This document shows, one piece after another, positions 17,284 through 26,272 of a DNA stretch of 64,000 nt. The notes under the pieces are model-generated. The model was not told the DNA's origin and made no database searches. It worked only from the letters and a program-made list of their open reading frames with translations. Positions within the stretch are counted from its first letter, which is position 1, and each line of letters opens with the position of its first letter. This DNA is from an uncultured Pelagibacteraceae bacterium (GTDB lineage Bacteria > Pseudomonadota > Alphaproteobacteria > Pelagibacterales > Pelagibacteraceae), in the NCBI GenBank assembly GCA_902571135.1, contig CACGAU010000004.1, forward strand, positions 1-64,000. Direction: 5' to 3'. Both the position numbers and the translations under genes were made by a program.

Positions 17284-18189
17284 TTATCCTTTCACTGCTC
17301 CTGAAGTTAATCCTCTAATAAAATATTTACCTGCTAAAACATACACAATAAGTGTTGGTACTCCTGCTATGATTGCTGATGCCATATCAACATTGTATTC
17401 TTTAACACTTGTGCTAGATAAAACCATGTTATTTAAAGCAACTTGAATTGGTGCTGCCTCACCAAACGAAAAAGTTGATCCAAATAAAAAGTCATTCCAA
17501 ATTTGAGTAAACTGCCAAATAACTGTTACCACAATTATAGGCGCTGATATTGGAAGTAAAATTTTGAAAAATATTTTAAAAAACCCTGCTCCATCAATTC
17601 TTGCAGCTTTTACTAATTCCGTTGGAACTGACACATAGTAATTTCTAAAAAACAAAGTGGTAAATGGAATCCCATAAACGGTATGAACTAAAACTAATCC
17701 AACAATAGAATTTGATATTCCTAATGCACCCAAAGTTCTAGCCATTGGAAGTAATATTGCTTGAAAAGGAATAAAACATCCAAATAATAAAAACAAGAAA
17801 ACCCAACTGTCTCCTTTAAATCTCCATTTAGTTAAAACATACCCTGTCATTGCTCCAATTAAGGTAGAAAAAAATACTGCTGGTACAACCATCTTAATTG
17901 AATTCCAAAAATATGGTCTTAAAAAAGTATCTCCTGCTCCATATCCTCTTCCTCCCCATGCAACTGCCCAGGAGTCAAAATTTAATCCACTCGGCCAAGA
18001 TAAAAGTGTTCCTTGACGTATCTCTTCCATCGTTTTTAATGAAGTAACAACCATTACATATAATGGAAAAATAAAATAGGAAGCAAATAGAATTAAAACA
18101 AAATACAAAAACCATCTTAAAAACATATTTGTATATTTCGATTTTTGCTCAAGCTGCTGATAAGAAGATGATTTTAAATTATCTTGCAT
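17284..18189 (-). CDS. CUT1 sugar ABC permease, MalG/GtsC-type
   Basis: The 301-residue inner-membrane protein has about six helices. The EAA loop that docks the ATPase reads ELVKAARIDGAGFFKIFFKI (about residues 187-206), followed by LP. An LKTMEEIRQGTLLSWP periplasmic segment after helix 1 is typical of MalG-like subunits. It overlaps the upstream MalF-type permease by 11 bases and is followed by the ATPase gene after 2 bases. Confidence 0.93.
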   Translation of the reverse strand: MQDNLKSSSYQQLEQKSKYTNMFLRWFLYFVLILFASYFIFPLYVMVVTSLKTMEEIRQGTLLSWPSGLNFDSWAVAWGGRGYGAGDTFLRPYFWNSIKMVVPAVFFSTLIGAMTGYVLTKWRFKGDSWVFLFLLFGCFIPFQAILLPMARTLGALGISNSIVGLVLVHTVYGIPFTTLFFRNYYVSVPTELVKAARIDGAGFFKIFFKILLPISAPIIVVTVIWQFTQIWNDFLFGSTFSFGEAAPIQVALNNMVLSSTSVKEYNVDMASAIIAGVPTLIVYVLAGKYFIRGLTSGAVKG

Positions 18190-19054
18190 TTTCTCTCCTT
18201 AATTCTGAATATAAATACGGAATGATGACTGCAGCTACAGCCATAAACATCATCATTGCACTTGCTGCAGATAATCCAACTTGACTTTTGTGAAATGCTG
18301 CTTGTGTCATAAATAAAGCTGGCATTGTAGTAGAAATACCAGGGCCACCTTGGGTTAAAGCAACAATCAAATCATAACTTTTAATTGAGATATGAACTAA
18401 AATTACAAAACTTGTAAAAAATACTGGTCTCATCATTGGTAATAATATTCTCCAGTAAACTGTAAACAAACCAGCACCATCAATTTTTGCAGCTTTGACG
18501 ATTTCATCCTCAACTGATCTTAGTCCTGCTAGAAATAAAGCCATGACAAATCCTGCCGATTGCCAAACACCCGCGATCACTATGGTGTAGATTGCCATTT
18601 CCCTGTTAACCAACCAATCAAAAGTAAAGTTCTCAAAACCCCAATCTATAAACATTTTTTGAATACCAAGGGTTGGGTTTAAAATCCATTTCCAAGCAGT
18701 ACCTGTTACGATAAATGATAAAGCCATTGGGTATAAATAGATTGTTCTTAAAACCCCTTCTGCTCTTATTTTTTGATCTAGAAAGATTGCTAAAATTATC
18801 CCAATCACAATACAAAAAATTAAAAATAAAGCAGTAAAAACAAGCAAATTATCTACTGATATAAGCCACTTTCGGGATGCCCATAACTTTTCATATTGAC
18901 CAAAACCCCACAATTCATATTTGGGTAAAATTTTAGAATTAGTAAAAGATATATATAAAGTCCAAAGCACAAAACCATATACAAACCAACCTATTAATCC
19001 AACAGCAGGAGCCATTACAATTTTAGGTAAATTTTTTTCTAACCACTTGAACAT
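18179..19054 (-). CDS. CUT1 sugar ABC permease, MalF/GtsB-type
   Basis: The 291-residue membrane protein has about six helices and an EAA loop EIVKAAKIDGAGLFTVYWRI followed by LPMM. An ALTQGGPGISTTMPALFMTQ segment before the last helices is typical of MalF/UgpA partners. It lies 71 bases downstream of the binding-protein gene, beyond a strong hairpin, so its expression probably depends on partial read-through from that gene. Confidence 0.93.
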   Translation of the reverse strand: MFKWLEKNLPKIVMAPAVGLIGWFVYGFVLWTLYISFTNSKILPKYELWGFGQYEKLWASRKWLISVDNLLVFTALFLIFCIVIGIILAIFLDQKIRAEGVLRTIYLYPMALSFIVTGTAWKWILNPTLGIQKMFIDWGFENFTFDWLVNREMAIYTIVIAGVWQSAGFVMALFLAGLRSVEDEIVKAAKIDGAGLFTVYWRILLPMMRPVFFTSFVILVHISIKSYDLIVALTQGGPGISTTMPALFMTQAAFHKSQVGLSAASAMMMFMAVAAVIIPYLYSELRRENAR

Positions 19055-19082
19055 TATAAATATTTTTTATTTAAGATTTAAA

Positions 19083-19112
19083 AAAAAGGCCACTTAATCA
19101 AAAGTGGCCTTT
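19083..19112 (-). terminator. Strong hairpin between gtsA-like gene and permease genes
   Basis: A 12-base perfect stem AAAAGGCCACTT / AAGTGGCCTTTT surrounds a 6-base loop. In the minus direction it is followed by T residues. It lies just after the binding-protein stop and before the permeases, as expected for an attenuating terminator that keeps the binding protein more abundant than the membrane parts. Confidence 0.85.
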
Positions 19113-19125
19113 TAATTTTTATGTA

Positions 19126-20382
19126 CTACATATTAGCTAAAACTGAGTCAGCTAAAGCGTTAGCAGCATCTACAGATGACATGTCAGAGTTAAAGTGCTC
19201 TGTGATGATATCTTGTAGGGCAGCTTTCATAGTATTACCTTGAGCCATACCATGAGCAAAACTTGGAACTAATCCACCTTTTGCACCAGCAGTTTTAATA
19301 TCTGCGTTAGATGTTTTTGCACATTTGTCAAATTCATCCATTGATACGTCTAAACGAGCTGGGATAGAACCTTTGTATAGGTTGAAAACTTTTTGGAAGT
19401 TTTTACCCATCATAAGCTTAGCTAGTAACTTTTGACCAGCTTGTTTATCTGGATCGCTAGATTTGTAAAAGATAAAACTATCTACGTTATATAAGTATCC
19501 ATTGTTTGAAGGAGTAGCAGCACAGTAGTAATCTACACCTGGAACTTTTCCAGCAGCTGTAAATTCACCTTTTGCCCAGTCACCCATAATTTGGAAACCA
19601 GCTTTTCCTTCAATAACCATACCAGTAGCAACGTTCCAGTCTCTTCCTGGGCTACCTTCATCTGTAAAGCCTTTAAGCTTTCTCATTTGGTCAAATACTT
19701 TAACTGTTGTTTCGCTTCTTAAACAACTTTCTTTAAGATCTACGTAACAGTTTTTGTAGTAGTTATTTCCACCAAGACCCATAGCAACTGCTTCAAATAC
19801 TGTAGCATCTTGCCAAGCTTGACCACCATGTGCAAATGGAATAATACCAGCAGCTTGTAATTTTTCAGCAGCAGCATTTAACTCATCCCAAGTAGTTGGA
19901 ACTGAAATACCGTTTGCATCAAATACAGCTTTGTTTGCCCACATCCAGTCAATTCTGTGAATGTTTACTGGAGCAGCACAATAAGGTCCGCTGTTATTTT
20001 CACACTTGTGAATAGCTGCAATCATTGGATCTAATAAATTGTCCCAACCTTCTGATTTAGCAACTTCATCTATATTGTATGGAGCTACAACACCTTCTTG
20101 GTCATACTCTTGAATTGTAGGTCCTTTAATTTGTGATGCAGATGGAGGATCTCCAGCAACGATTCTTGCTTTTAGTGCAACGTTAGCAGCGTCTCCACCA
20201 CCACCTGTTACAGGCATGTCCATCCATTCACCGCCGTTTGCAGCGAAATCATCTTTTAAAACTTTAAGTGCAGCAGCTTCACCACCAGACGTCCACCAGT
20301 GCAATACCTCAATCTTAGGTCCTGCAATTGATGAAGTAGATGTGAACGCTAATGTAATTAAAGCGATCATTAGTTTTTTCAT
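19126..20382 (-). CDS. Sugar-binding protein of CUT1 ABC importer (GtsA/glucose-mannose-type)
   Basis: The 418-residue periplasmic protein has a signal peptide (about residues 1-20, ending SIA) and the family-1 solute-binding domain. The start of the mature protein (IEVLHWWTSGGEAAALKVLK) matches the glucose/mannose binding proteins of the Pseudomonas GtsA and Thermus TTHA type. GDWAKGEF and the several paired cysteines (KCENNSGPYC, NCYVDLKESC) are also seen. A purine-rich GAGGAAGAGA box precedes the start. With the downstream permeases and ATPase it should import an aldose such as glucose; the exact sugar is not provable here. Confidence 0.9.
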   Translation of the reverse strand: MKKLMIALITLAFTSTSSIAGPKIEVLHWWTSGGEAAALKVLKDDFAANGGEWMDMPVTGGGGDAANVALKARIVAGDPPSASQIKGPTIQEYDQEGVVAPYNIDEVAKSEGWDNLLDPMIAAIHKCENNSGPYCAAPVNIHRIDWMWANKAVFDANGISVPTTWDELNAAAEKLQAAGIIPFAHGGQAWQDATVFEAVAMGLGGNNYYKNCYVDLKESCLRSETTVKVFDQMRKLKGFTDEGSPGRDWNVATGMVIEGKAGFQIMGDWAKGEFTAAGKVPGVDYYCAATPSNNGYLYNVDSFIFYKSSDPDKQAGQKLLAKLMMGKNFQKVFNLYKGSIPARLDVSMDEFDKCAKTSNADIKTAGAKGGLVPSFAHGMAQGNTMKAALQDIITEHFNSDMSSVDAANALADSVLANM

Positions 20383-20476
20383 ATCTTCTCTTCCTCTTTT
20401 TATTTAGTTAACTAGTTTTTAAAAAAACAAACTATAAGTAGAAAGGATAACAATTGATAATTAAAAAAATTTGATA

Positions 20477-20570
20477 CAACTTAAAGTTGAATTGCTTTTT
20501 TTTCATTTATTTTTAAAGTTTTTTTCAATTATAAAAAAAATCTTTTTTTTAAATTCAATTAAAAGTTGAA
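20477..20570. promoter_or_regulatory. Two palindromes upstream of the gtsA-like gene
   Basis: CAACTTAAAGTTG at 20477-20489 is a perfect 6-1-6 inverted repeat. A second, imperfect copy TTCAATTAAAAGTTGAA lies at 20554-20570, directly behind the ROK kinase stop. Both are in the 191-base promoter gap of the sugar importer operon and could be operators for an unseen sugar-responsive repressor. The rest of this gap is A/T runs with no other feature. Confidence 0.4.
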
Positions 20571-20573
20571 GTT

Positions 20574-21476
20574 CTAATATGTCGCGCTTCTTCCAAGTCT
20601 TGCGGCACCTCTGACACCACTAGCGTCTCCATATCTAGGTTTTAAAAAAACACCTTCGTATTCTCTGCCGATAACAAATTTTCTAACTAATGAGTCTATC
20701 TCATGTAAAAAATCAATTTCGTTTGAAACTCCTCCACCAAAAACAAAAGCATCAGGGTCTAAAATATTTATTATGCTCGATAATGACATTGCTAAATTTA
20801 CCTTAAAGTCATCTATAAATCTTTCTGCATCTAAATCATGTTTTCGGTTTAATTCAAAAATTTCATTTGTTTTTAAGTTTTTTCCATAAAGTTTATTAAA
20901 TCTTTTAGCCAAACCTAAACCAGATAAAAAACTCTCAATCTCTGCTTCTCTAGCATTGCTTGAATCAAAATTTTCTTTTTTAGCAGCAAAATAAGGAATT
21001 TGATTGTGACCCCACTCTCCAGCCACACCATTGGGTCCACTTACTATTTTTTTATCAATTACTAAACCACCACCAACTCCAGATCCTAAAATAATACCAT
21101 AAACAATTTTGTAATGTTTGCCTGATCCATCTATAGCTTCTGATAAAGCAAAACAATTTGCATCGTTTTCGCAAAATACTTCTTTACCAAGTGCTTTACG
21201 TAAATCATTTTGAAAAGGTTTTTTTTCTAACCAAGTAATATTTGGAGCATTTTTTACTAATCCTGTTTGAGGAGAATGAACTCCTGGATGACAAACACCA
21301 ATTGGTAGTTCTCTTTTAAATTCTTGTTCTAATTTTTTATGAATGTCTCTTATCGCAGTTATAATTTGAGTATACTCTTTTGGACAAGATATTCTTGATC
21401 TGTGTTTTTCATTTCCATTATCTTCAAGCACAACACTCTCTATTTTGGTCGCACCTACATCAATACCTACTTGCAT
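20574..21476 (-). CDS. ROK-family sugar kinase lacking the usual zinc motif
   Basis: The 300-residue protein has the ROK pattern: N-terminal VGIDVGATKIE phosphate loop, CENDANCFALSE with the catalytic Asp, LGSGVGGGLVI and GEWGH. The usual HxxxCxCGxxGCxE zinc motif is absent; the corresponding stretch is NFDSSNAREAEIESFLSG with no cysteine. ROK kinases phosphorylate glucose, fructose or N-acetyl sugars in the cytoplasm. It lies upstream of the sugar importer operon and 2 bases after an SDR gene, so a hexokinase role for imported sugar is likely; the missing zinc site may change stability or substrate. Confidence 0.85.
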   Translation of the reverse strand: MQVGIDVGATKIESVVLEDNGNEKHRSRISCPKEYTQIITAIRDIHKKLEQEFKRELPIGVCHPGVHSPQTGLVKNAPNITWLEKKPFQNDLRKALGKEVFCENDANCFALSEAIDGSGKHYKIVYGIILGSGVGGGLVIDKKIVSGPNGVAGEWGHNQIPYFAAKKENFDSSNAREAEIESFLSGLGLAKRFNKLYGKNLKTNEIFELNRKHDLDAERFIDDFKVNLAMSLSSIINILDPDAFVFGGGVSNEIDFLHEIDSLVRKFVIGREYEGVFLKPRYGDASGVRGAARLGRSATY

Positions 21477-21478
21477 AA

Positions 21479-22228
21479 CTAATACGTAGCTCTTCCACCA
21501 CTTAAATCAAAAACTGCTGCAGTTGAAAAAGAATTTTCTTCGCTAGCTAACCAAGTAACTAATGATGCTAATTCTTCAACCTTTGCAAATTTATTTCTAG
21601 GAATTTTTGATAACATATAGTTAATATGTTCCTCTGTCATTTGATCAAAAATTCTTGTTTTGGCTGCTGCTGGTGTAACACAATTTACAGCTATATTATT
21701 TTGTGCCAATTCTTTACCTAAAGATTTTGTTAAACCTATAACGCCTGCCTTAGAAGTGCTATATGCACTTGCATTTGGATTTCCTTCTTTTCCAGCAATA
21801 GATGCAATGTTTACTATTCTACCATAGTCATTCTTTAACATGAATGGAACAACAGCTTTACAACAATAAAAAACAGAATTTAAATTTAAATTCATTACCT
21901 TTTTCCATTCATCTAAAGGGTATTCAGCTACAGTAGTATTCATGCCTGCAATACCTGCATTGTTTACGAAAATATCTATTTTCCCAAATTTTTTTTCTAC
22001 TTCTTCTAAATTTTTATTTACTATTTCAAAATTAGTTACATCTACGACTTGATGACTTAGGTGTTCTGATTTTACTTTATCAATTGCTTCTTTAGCTGCA
22101 TTTTCGTCAATATCCCAAATCACAACTTTTGCACCAGCTTCAATAAATCTTTCAGTTATTGCTAAACCAAACCCTTGAGCTCCACCAGTAACAACTGCTA
22201 CTCGATTATTTAAATCGTACTTAATCAT
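21479..22228 (-). CDS. SDR-family oxidoreductase (FabG-like sugar/alcohol dehydrogenase)
   Basis: The 249-residue protein has TGGAQGFG (cofactor motif), NNAGIAG, Ser in IASIAG and YSTSKAG with catalytic Tyr and Lys. It ends ...SGGRATY. FabG-like SDRs in sugar clusters often oxidise sugars, sugar acids or polyols. It overlaps the upstream tctA gene by 8 bases and is followed after 2 bases by the ROK kinase, so it belongs to the tctCBA-SDR-ROK transcription unit. Substrate unknown; an acid imported by the Tct system is a reasonable inference. Confidence 0.85.
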   Translation of the reverse strand: MIKYDLNNRVAVVTGGAQGFGLAITERFIEAGAKVVIWDIDENAAKEAIDKVKSEHLSHQVVDVTNFEIVNKNLEEVEKKFGKIDIFVNNAGIAGMNTTVAEYPLDEWKKVMNLNLNSVFYCCKAVVPFMLKNDYGRIVNIASIAGKEGNPNASAYSTSKAGVIGLTKSLGKELAQNNIAVNCVTPAAAKTRIFDQMTEEHINYMLSKIPRNKFAKVEELASLVTWLASEENSFSTAAVFDLSGGRATY

Positions 22229-23702
22229 TATTTTTTTTTAATTTCCTCGATCTTATTAAAGGAAAAGCTAAAGCAATTAAAGACAAAATAAAGAATGTTA
22301 AAGCAATTGGTCTTGTGAAAAACATCAGCCAATTACCGTCAAATATAACCAGAGATTGTCTTAGAGTTCCTTCAACTAACTCACCCAAAATTAATCCAAT
22401 AATTACTGGTACTACGGAAAAACCATATCTTCTCATAAAGAAACCAAGCACACCAAAAAATAACATTATCCAAACATCTATTATTGATTGATTAAGTGAA
22501 TATGTTCCACAAACCGAAACTGCAAAAATCATTGGCCATAAAATTTTATTAGGAACCAAAGTTATTCTTGCAAAAATTTTTGCACCAAAAAAACCAAATA
22601 TGAAGAAAAGGATATTCGCGATCAACATAGAGCCAAAAATTCCATATAAGAAATCTGGTTGCTCTCTAAATAAATCTGGTCCAGGTCTAACACCATGGAT
22701 AATTAATCCAGTTAGAATAACTGCTGTTGTTGCACTACCAGGAATACCAAGAGCTAAAGTTGGAACCATAGCGCCTCCTGTAGCAGCATTATTTGCTGCT
22801 TCTGCTCCAGCAATACCTTCAATTGAACCTTTTCCAAATTCTTCTGGTTTTTTTGAAAATCTTTTAGCTTCAGAATAGCCAATTAAAGAGGCAACTGTTC
22901 CTCCTTCAGCTGGCAATACTCCTATAAAAGAACCAATTCCACTTGATCGTAATATTGTTTTCCAAGTTTTCTTATAATCATCTTTGCTTGGAAGCTTAAT
23001 TGCTTTTAAAGCTATTCTGTTAAATACTTGATTGATTAAAGTTGATTGAGTTAACATTTCACTCATTGCGAAAAGTCCAACTACTACTGGTATAAAACCT
23101 ATTCCTTCAGTTAATTCATTGATCCCAAAAGTAAAACGATCAATTGAAGTCATAAAATCTTTACCAACTGTAGAAATCAATATTCCAAATGCACCTGCAA
23201 TTAAATTTTTAATTGGACTACCTTCACCAATTGATGCAAGCATTGTTAAACCAAATATTGCTAATGCAAAATATTCTGGCTGACCAAACTCATAAGCAAG
23301 TTGTGCTAATATAGGAGCAAAAAAAACTAATATAATAACACTGAAAATACCTCCCACAGTACTTGATACTGTTGCCATGCCCAAAGCTCTTCCTGCTTCA
23401 CCTTTTTGTGCTAATGGATAGCCATCTAAACAAGTTGCTGCTGCTGCCGGAGTTCCAGGAGTGTTTATAAGTACAGCTGTTATTGCACCACCATATGTTC
23501 CAGCACAATAAATAGATGTTAATAATACAATTGCAGATAATGGATCTAAAGTCATTGTAAAAGGTAAGATTAATGCTCCACCTGTTGTTGGTCCTAACCC
23601 AGGCAATACACCTAATATCAAACCAAATAAAGTTCCAAAAAATAAAACTAATAACAGTTTAGAACTGAAAAGTGGTGCCAGCATTAATAATAAATTATCC
23701 AT
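22221..23702 (-). CDS. tctA: Tripartite tricarboxylate-type transporter, large membrane subunit
   Basis: The 493-residue protein has about 12 helices and TctA family motifs: GLILGVLPGLGPTTGGALILPFT near the N-terminus (partly quoted), YGGAITAVLINTPGTPAAAATCLDGYPL, and a mirrored second-half motif GVLPAEGGTVASLIGY and TGGAMVPTLALGIPGS. It is the translocation channel of the TTT family, which imports citrate or other carboxylates with a periplasmic binding protein. It starts directly after tctB. Substrate not known. Confidence 0.95.
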   Translation of the reverse strand: MDNLLLMLAPLFSSKLLLVLFFGTLFGLILGVLPGLGPTTGGALILPFTMTLDPLSAIVLLTSIYCAGTYGGAITAVLINTPGTPAAAATCLDGYPLAQKGEAGRALGMATVSSTVGGIFSVIILVFFAPILAQLAYEFGQPEYFALAIFGLTMLASIGEGSPIKNLIAGAFGILISTVGKDFMTSIDRFTFGINELTEGIGFIPVVVGLFAMSEMLTQSTLINQVFNRIALKAIKLPSKDDYKKTWKTILRSSGIGSFIGVLPAEGGTVASLIGYSEAKRFSKKPEEFGKGSIEGIAGAEAANNAATGGAMVPTLALGIPGSATTAVILTGLIIHGVRPGPDLFREQPDFLYGIFGSMLIANILFFIFGFFGAKIFARITLVPNKILWPMIFAVSVCGTYSLNQSIIDVWIMLFFGVLGFFMRRYGFSVVPVIIGLILGELVEGTLRQSLVIFDGNWLMFFTRPIALTFFILSLIALAFPLIRSRKLKKNND

Positions 23703-24209
23703 TTAACTATAGTAAATGTTAGTAATTATTCCTGGGGGAAATCTTAAACCTAAAATAGTTTCAAAAAATATAAAAACAATAATTGGGAAAATAATCCCAA
23801 CTAGTAATAAATAAAATATTCTTTTTTCTCCCCAACAATAAGAAACAAATATAGATAAAGCTGAGATTGCTAAAAAGAAATCAAGTGTTTTAGAAACTAC
23901 TACAAAAACAACAAAACTTGATAAAGTTAGAAAGAATGATCTTGGTAATTTTTTTTCAACTTTCCAGGGATTTTTAGTTGCCAAATAATAGATTAACAAT
24001 GTCATTACTATTATTAAAACTAAGAGCGCTTTTGGGAATGTTGCTGGCTGTATTCCTCTATTTAAAATTGGAGGAACAATATCAAAAGTAAAAGTCGTGA
24101 TTAATAATGCTAAAGATATTAAAATAATTACAAGTGAAACTCTAAACTCATCTCTAACAAAAAAGGGCAAACTTTTGTTTGCCCTTTTTTGTTTTTGTAC
24201 ATTTTTCAT
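23703..24209 (-). CDS. tctB: Tripartite tricarboxylate-type transporter, small membrane subunit
   Basis: This is a four-helix membrane protein of 168 residues when started at the ATG at 24209; the ORF-track start at 24215 is a TTG two codons upstream. Its first roughly 20 residues are cytoplasmic and basic (MKNVQKQKRANKSL), and helices follow. Position between tctC and tctA and topology identify it as TctB; sequence conservation in this family is low. A perfect 14-base-stem terminator-like hairpin lies inside its first codons, an unusual overlap of coding and termination signals. Confidence 0.85.
   Translation of the reverse strand: MKNVQKQKRANKSLPFFVRDEFRVSLVIILISLALLITTFTFDIVPPILNRGIQPATFPKALLVLIIVMTLLIYYLATKNPWKVEKKLPRSFFLTLSSFVVFVVVSKTLDFFLAISALSIFVSYCWGEKRIFYLLLVGIIFPIIVFIFFETILGLRFPPGIITNIYYS
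24159..24190 (-). terminator. Terminator-like hairpin embedded in the start of tctB
   Basis: The arms AAAAAAGGGCAAAC and GTTTGCCCTTTTTT are perfectly complementary (14 bases) with a 4-base loop. Read on the minus strand it ends in a run of six T. It starts 20 bases inside tctB, 43 bases after the tctC stop. It looks like the attenuator found after the other binding-protein genes here, but shifted into the next coding region. Confidence 0.8.
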
Positions 24210-24232
24210 ATTCAAATGTACTTTTAATTAGA

Positions 24233-25207
24233 TTAGTTAATGTAACCTAAAGCTTTAAGCTGCGCAGTCATCTCAGCAAGCATTTCTTCCATTTGCTTAC
24301 CCCATTCATCTGCACCTACAACACTTGTCTCATCAAGACCAATTTCTGTTAAGAAATTTTTGTAGTAATTGTGGCTCATAGCTTTCATCATTCCAGCTTC
24401 TAGTTGTTTTACTCTGTCTGCTGGAGCACCTTTTTTAGTTACGAAACCTCTAACAGTAGATAAAGAAACAGGTATACCTAATTCTTTTGCTGTTGGAGAG
24501 TCCCCAATTTTAGCCATTCTATTATTTGCTAATACAACTGAAACACAAAGTTTACCTTCATTAATTTCAGTTAATGCTTCACCTAAGTTTAAAACACCTA
24601 CATCAATATCTCCTTTGATAAGGTTAGTTTTAATTGGTGCAACACCTTTGTAAGCAACGATAGTTGGATCTTTTAATCCACCTTTTTTTGTAAATGCGAT
24701 TGCACTAACATCATCAATACCACCAGTATGAGTAGTTCCATATTTTAATGATTTTGATTTTTGTGTGCTGATGAATTTTTTTGCATCTTTGATATCATTT
24801 TTACAATTAACAACAAATAATTGAGGATCATCAGTTCCTCTAGCAAGTGGTTGCATATCACTTAACTTAACTTTAGTTTTACCTAAAGCCATAGATACAG
24901 CATGACCTGTTGTCCAAGTTAAAGTGTGATTTCCATCAGCTGGTAAAGACATCATGTAGTCCATAGATGCTGCACCACCACCACCTTTTTTGTTTACTAA
25001 TTGCATATCCTGCTTAAGAACTCTTCTTGCTCTTAACAACATCATTCTAGTAGTAACGTCAGTTCCACCACCAAAACCAGCGTGTGTAATTGCTTGTATC
25101 GGATGACCATCAGCTTTAGCTGAAGTGATCATTAATGGAAGAGCTACAACAAAAAATTCAGTTACTAGAAAAGCAGCTGCTAAAAATAGTTTAAAGCTTT
25201 TTTTCAT
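24233..25207 (-). CDS. tctC: Tripartite tricarboxylate-type transporter, periplasmic binding protein
   Basis: The 324-residue protein has a signal peptide (about residues 1-32, ending AKA) and the TctC/Bug fold: HAGFGGGTDVTTRM, a VNKKGGGGAAS motif, and a GTTHTGG segment. Bug-type proteins bind carboxylates; the family does not predict the ligand. Its start is preceded by the strong GAGGGAAATA ribosome site shared with other binding-protein genes in this window. It is divergent from the pdxA-like gene across a 69-base gap and heads the tctCBA operon. Confidence 0.93.
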   Translation of the reverse strand: MKKSFKLFLAAAFLVTEFFVVALPLMITSAKADGHPIQAITHAGFGGGTDVTTRMMLLRARRVLKQDMQLVNKKGGGGAASMDYMMSLPADGNHTLTWTTGHAVSMALGKTKVKLSDMQPLARGTDDPQLFVVNCKNDIKDAKKFISTQKSKSLKYGTTHTGGIDDVSAIAFTKKGGLKDPTIVAYKGVAPIKTNLIKGDIDVGVLNLGEALTEINEGKLCVSVVLANNRMAKIGDSPTAKELGIPVSLSTVRGFVTKKGAPADRVKQLEAGMMKAMSHNYYKNFLTEIGLDETSVVGADEWGKQMEEMLAEMTAQLKALGYIN

Positions 25208-25276
25208 TATTTCCCTCTTAAGTTAATTTATATTTAATAATTTAAACATAATCTGCTACAAGACGTAAAGAAAAAA

Positions 25277-26272
25277 ATGACTGAAAATAAATCTAACATT
25301 GCTCTTCTACTTGGTGATCCAGCTGGGATTGGACCAGAATTAATTTCAAAGCTTTTAAATGATGAGATGACAAAAAAAGCAAACATTGTCATAATTGGTG
25401 AAAAGCAAGTATTTGAAAGTGGAAATAGTATTACAGGAATTTCACATAATATAGATGTTGTAGAAAATTTTGATGATATAAATTTTGAAAAAGCAAATAG
25501 ATTTTTATTAGATATTTCTAAAGGAAAAAATCATAAATATAAATTAGCGGAACCATCAAAAGAATCTGGAGAAAGCGTACTACAAGCTTTGGATTTAGCT
25601 TTAACTCTTGCTAAGGAAAAAAAAATAGATGCAATTAATTTTGCGCCAATGAATAAGACAAGTTTAAAACTTGGAGGCAACAAACATTCAGATGAATTAC
25701 AGTTAATGGCTGAAAAACTTGAAGTAAATAGTTTTTGTTGTGAGTTTAATGTAATAGATAATTTTTGGACGGCAAGAGTGACATCTCATATTCCAATTAA
25801 AGAAGTTGCTCAACACATTACTAAAGAAAATATAATGAAGCCTATAAAATTAATAAATGAGGTTATGGAGTTAAATGGTGTAAAGAATCCTAGAATTGCC
25901 ATTCAAGCTCTTAATCCTCACGCAGAGTTTGGTACAGAAGAAAAAGACGAAATCATTCCTGCAATTGAGGAAGCAAAAAAACTTGGCTACAATGTTGATG
26001 GGCCATTGCCATGCGATACCTCTTTTGTCGTAGCCTACAAAAATAAAAACCATGATTGTATGGTTGGTATGTATCATGACGCGTTACAATCTGGCCTTAA
26101 AGCATTTGGTTTTGATAGAGGAGTAACAGTTCAGGGTGGATTAACCGTACCAGTAACGACTACTGCTCATGGGTCTGCATTTGCTATTGCAGGAAAAAAT
26201 GAGGCTAACTTAGATCCAATTTTAAACTCTTTTAAAATTGCTTTATCAATGTCGCAAAATAAGAAAAACTAA
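25277..26272 (+). CDS. PdxA-family 4-phospho-hydroxyacid dehydrogenase
   Basis: The 331-residue protein has the PdxA start (LLGDPAGIGPEL), the ALNPHAEFG metal/substrate motif with His, MYHDALQSGLKAFGFDRGV with the second His-Asp pair, and TTTAHGSAFAIAGK. PdxA oxidises 4-phosphohydroxy-L-threonine in vitamin B6 synthesis, but paralogues such as PdxA2/DenD-type enzymes oxidise phosphorylated sugar acids such as threonate or erythronate phosphate. Its setting beside an organic-acid importer and sugar enzymes favours the catabolic role, but a B6 role cannot be excluded. It overlaps the convergent SDR by 4 bases. Confidence 0.85.
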   Translation: MTENKSNIALLLGDPAGIGPELISKLLNDEMTKKANIVIIGEKQVFESGNSITGISHNIDVVENFDDINFEKANRFLLDISKGKNHKYKLAEPSKESGESVLQALDLALTLAKEKKIDAINFAPMNKTSLKLGGNKHSDELQLMAEKLEVNSFCCEFNVIDNFWTARVTSHIPIKEVAQHITKENIMKPIKLINEVMELNGVKNPRIAIQALNPHAEFGTEEKDEIIPAIEEAKKLGYNVDGPLPCDTSFVVAYKNKNHDCMVGMYHDALQSGLKAFGFDRGVTVQGGLTVPVTTTAHGSAFAIAGKNEANLDPILNSFKIALSMSQNKKN

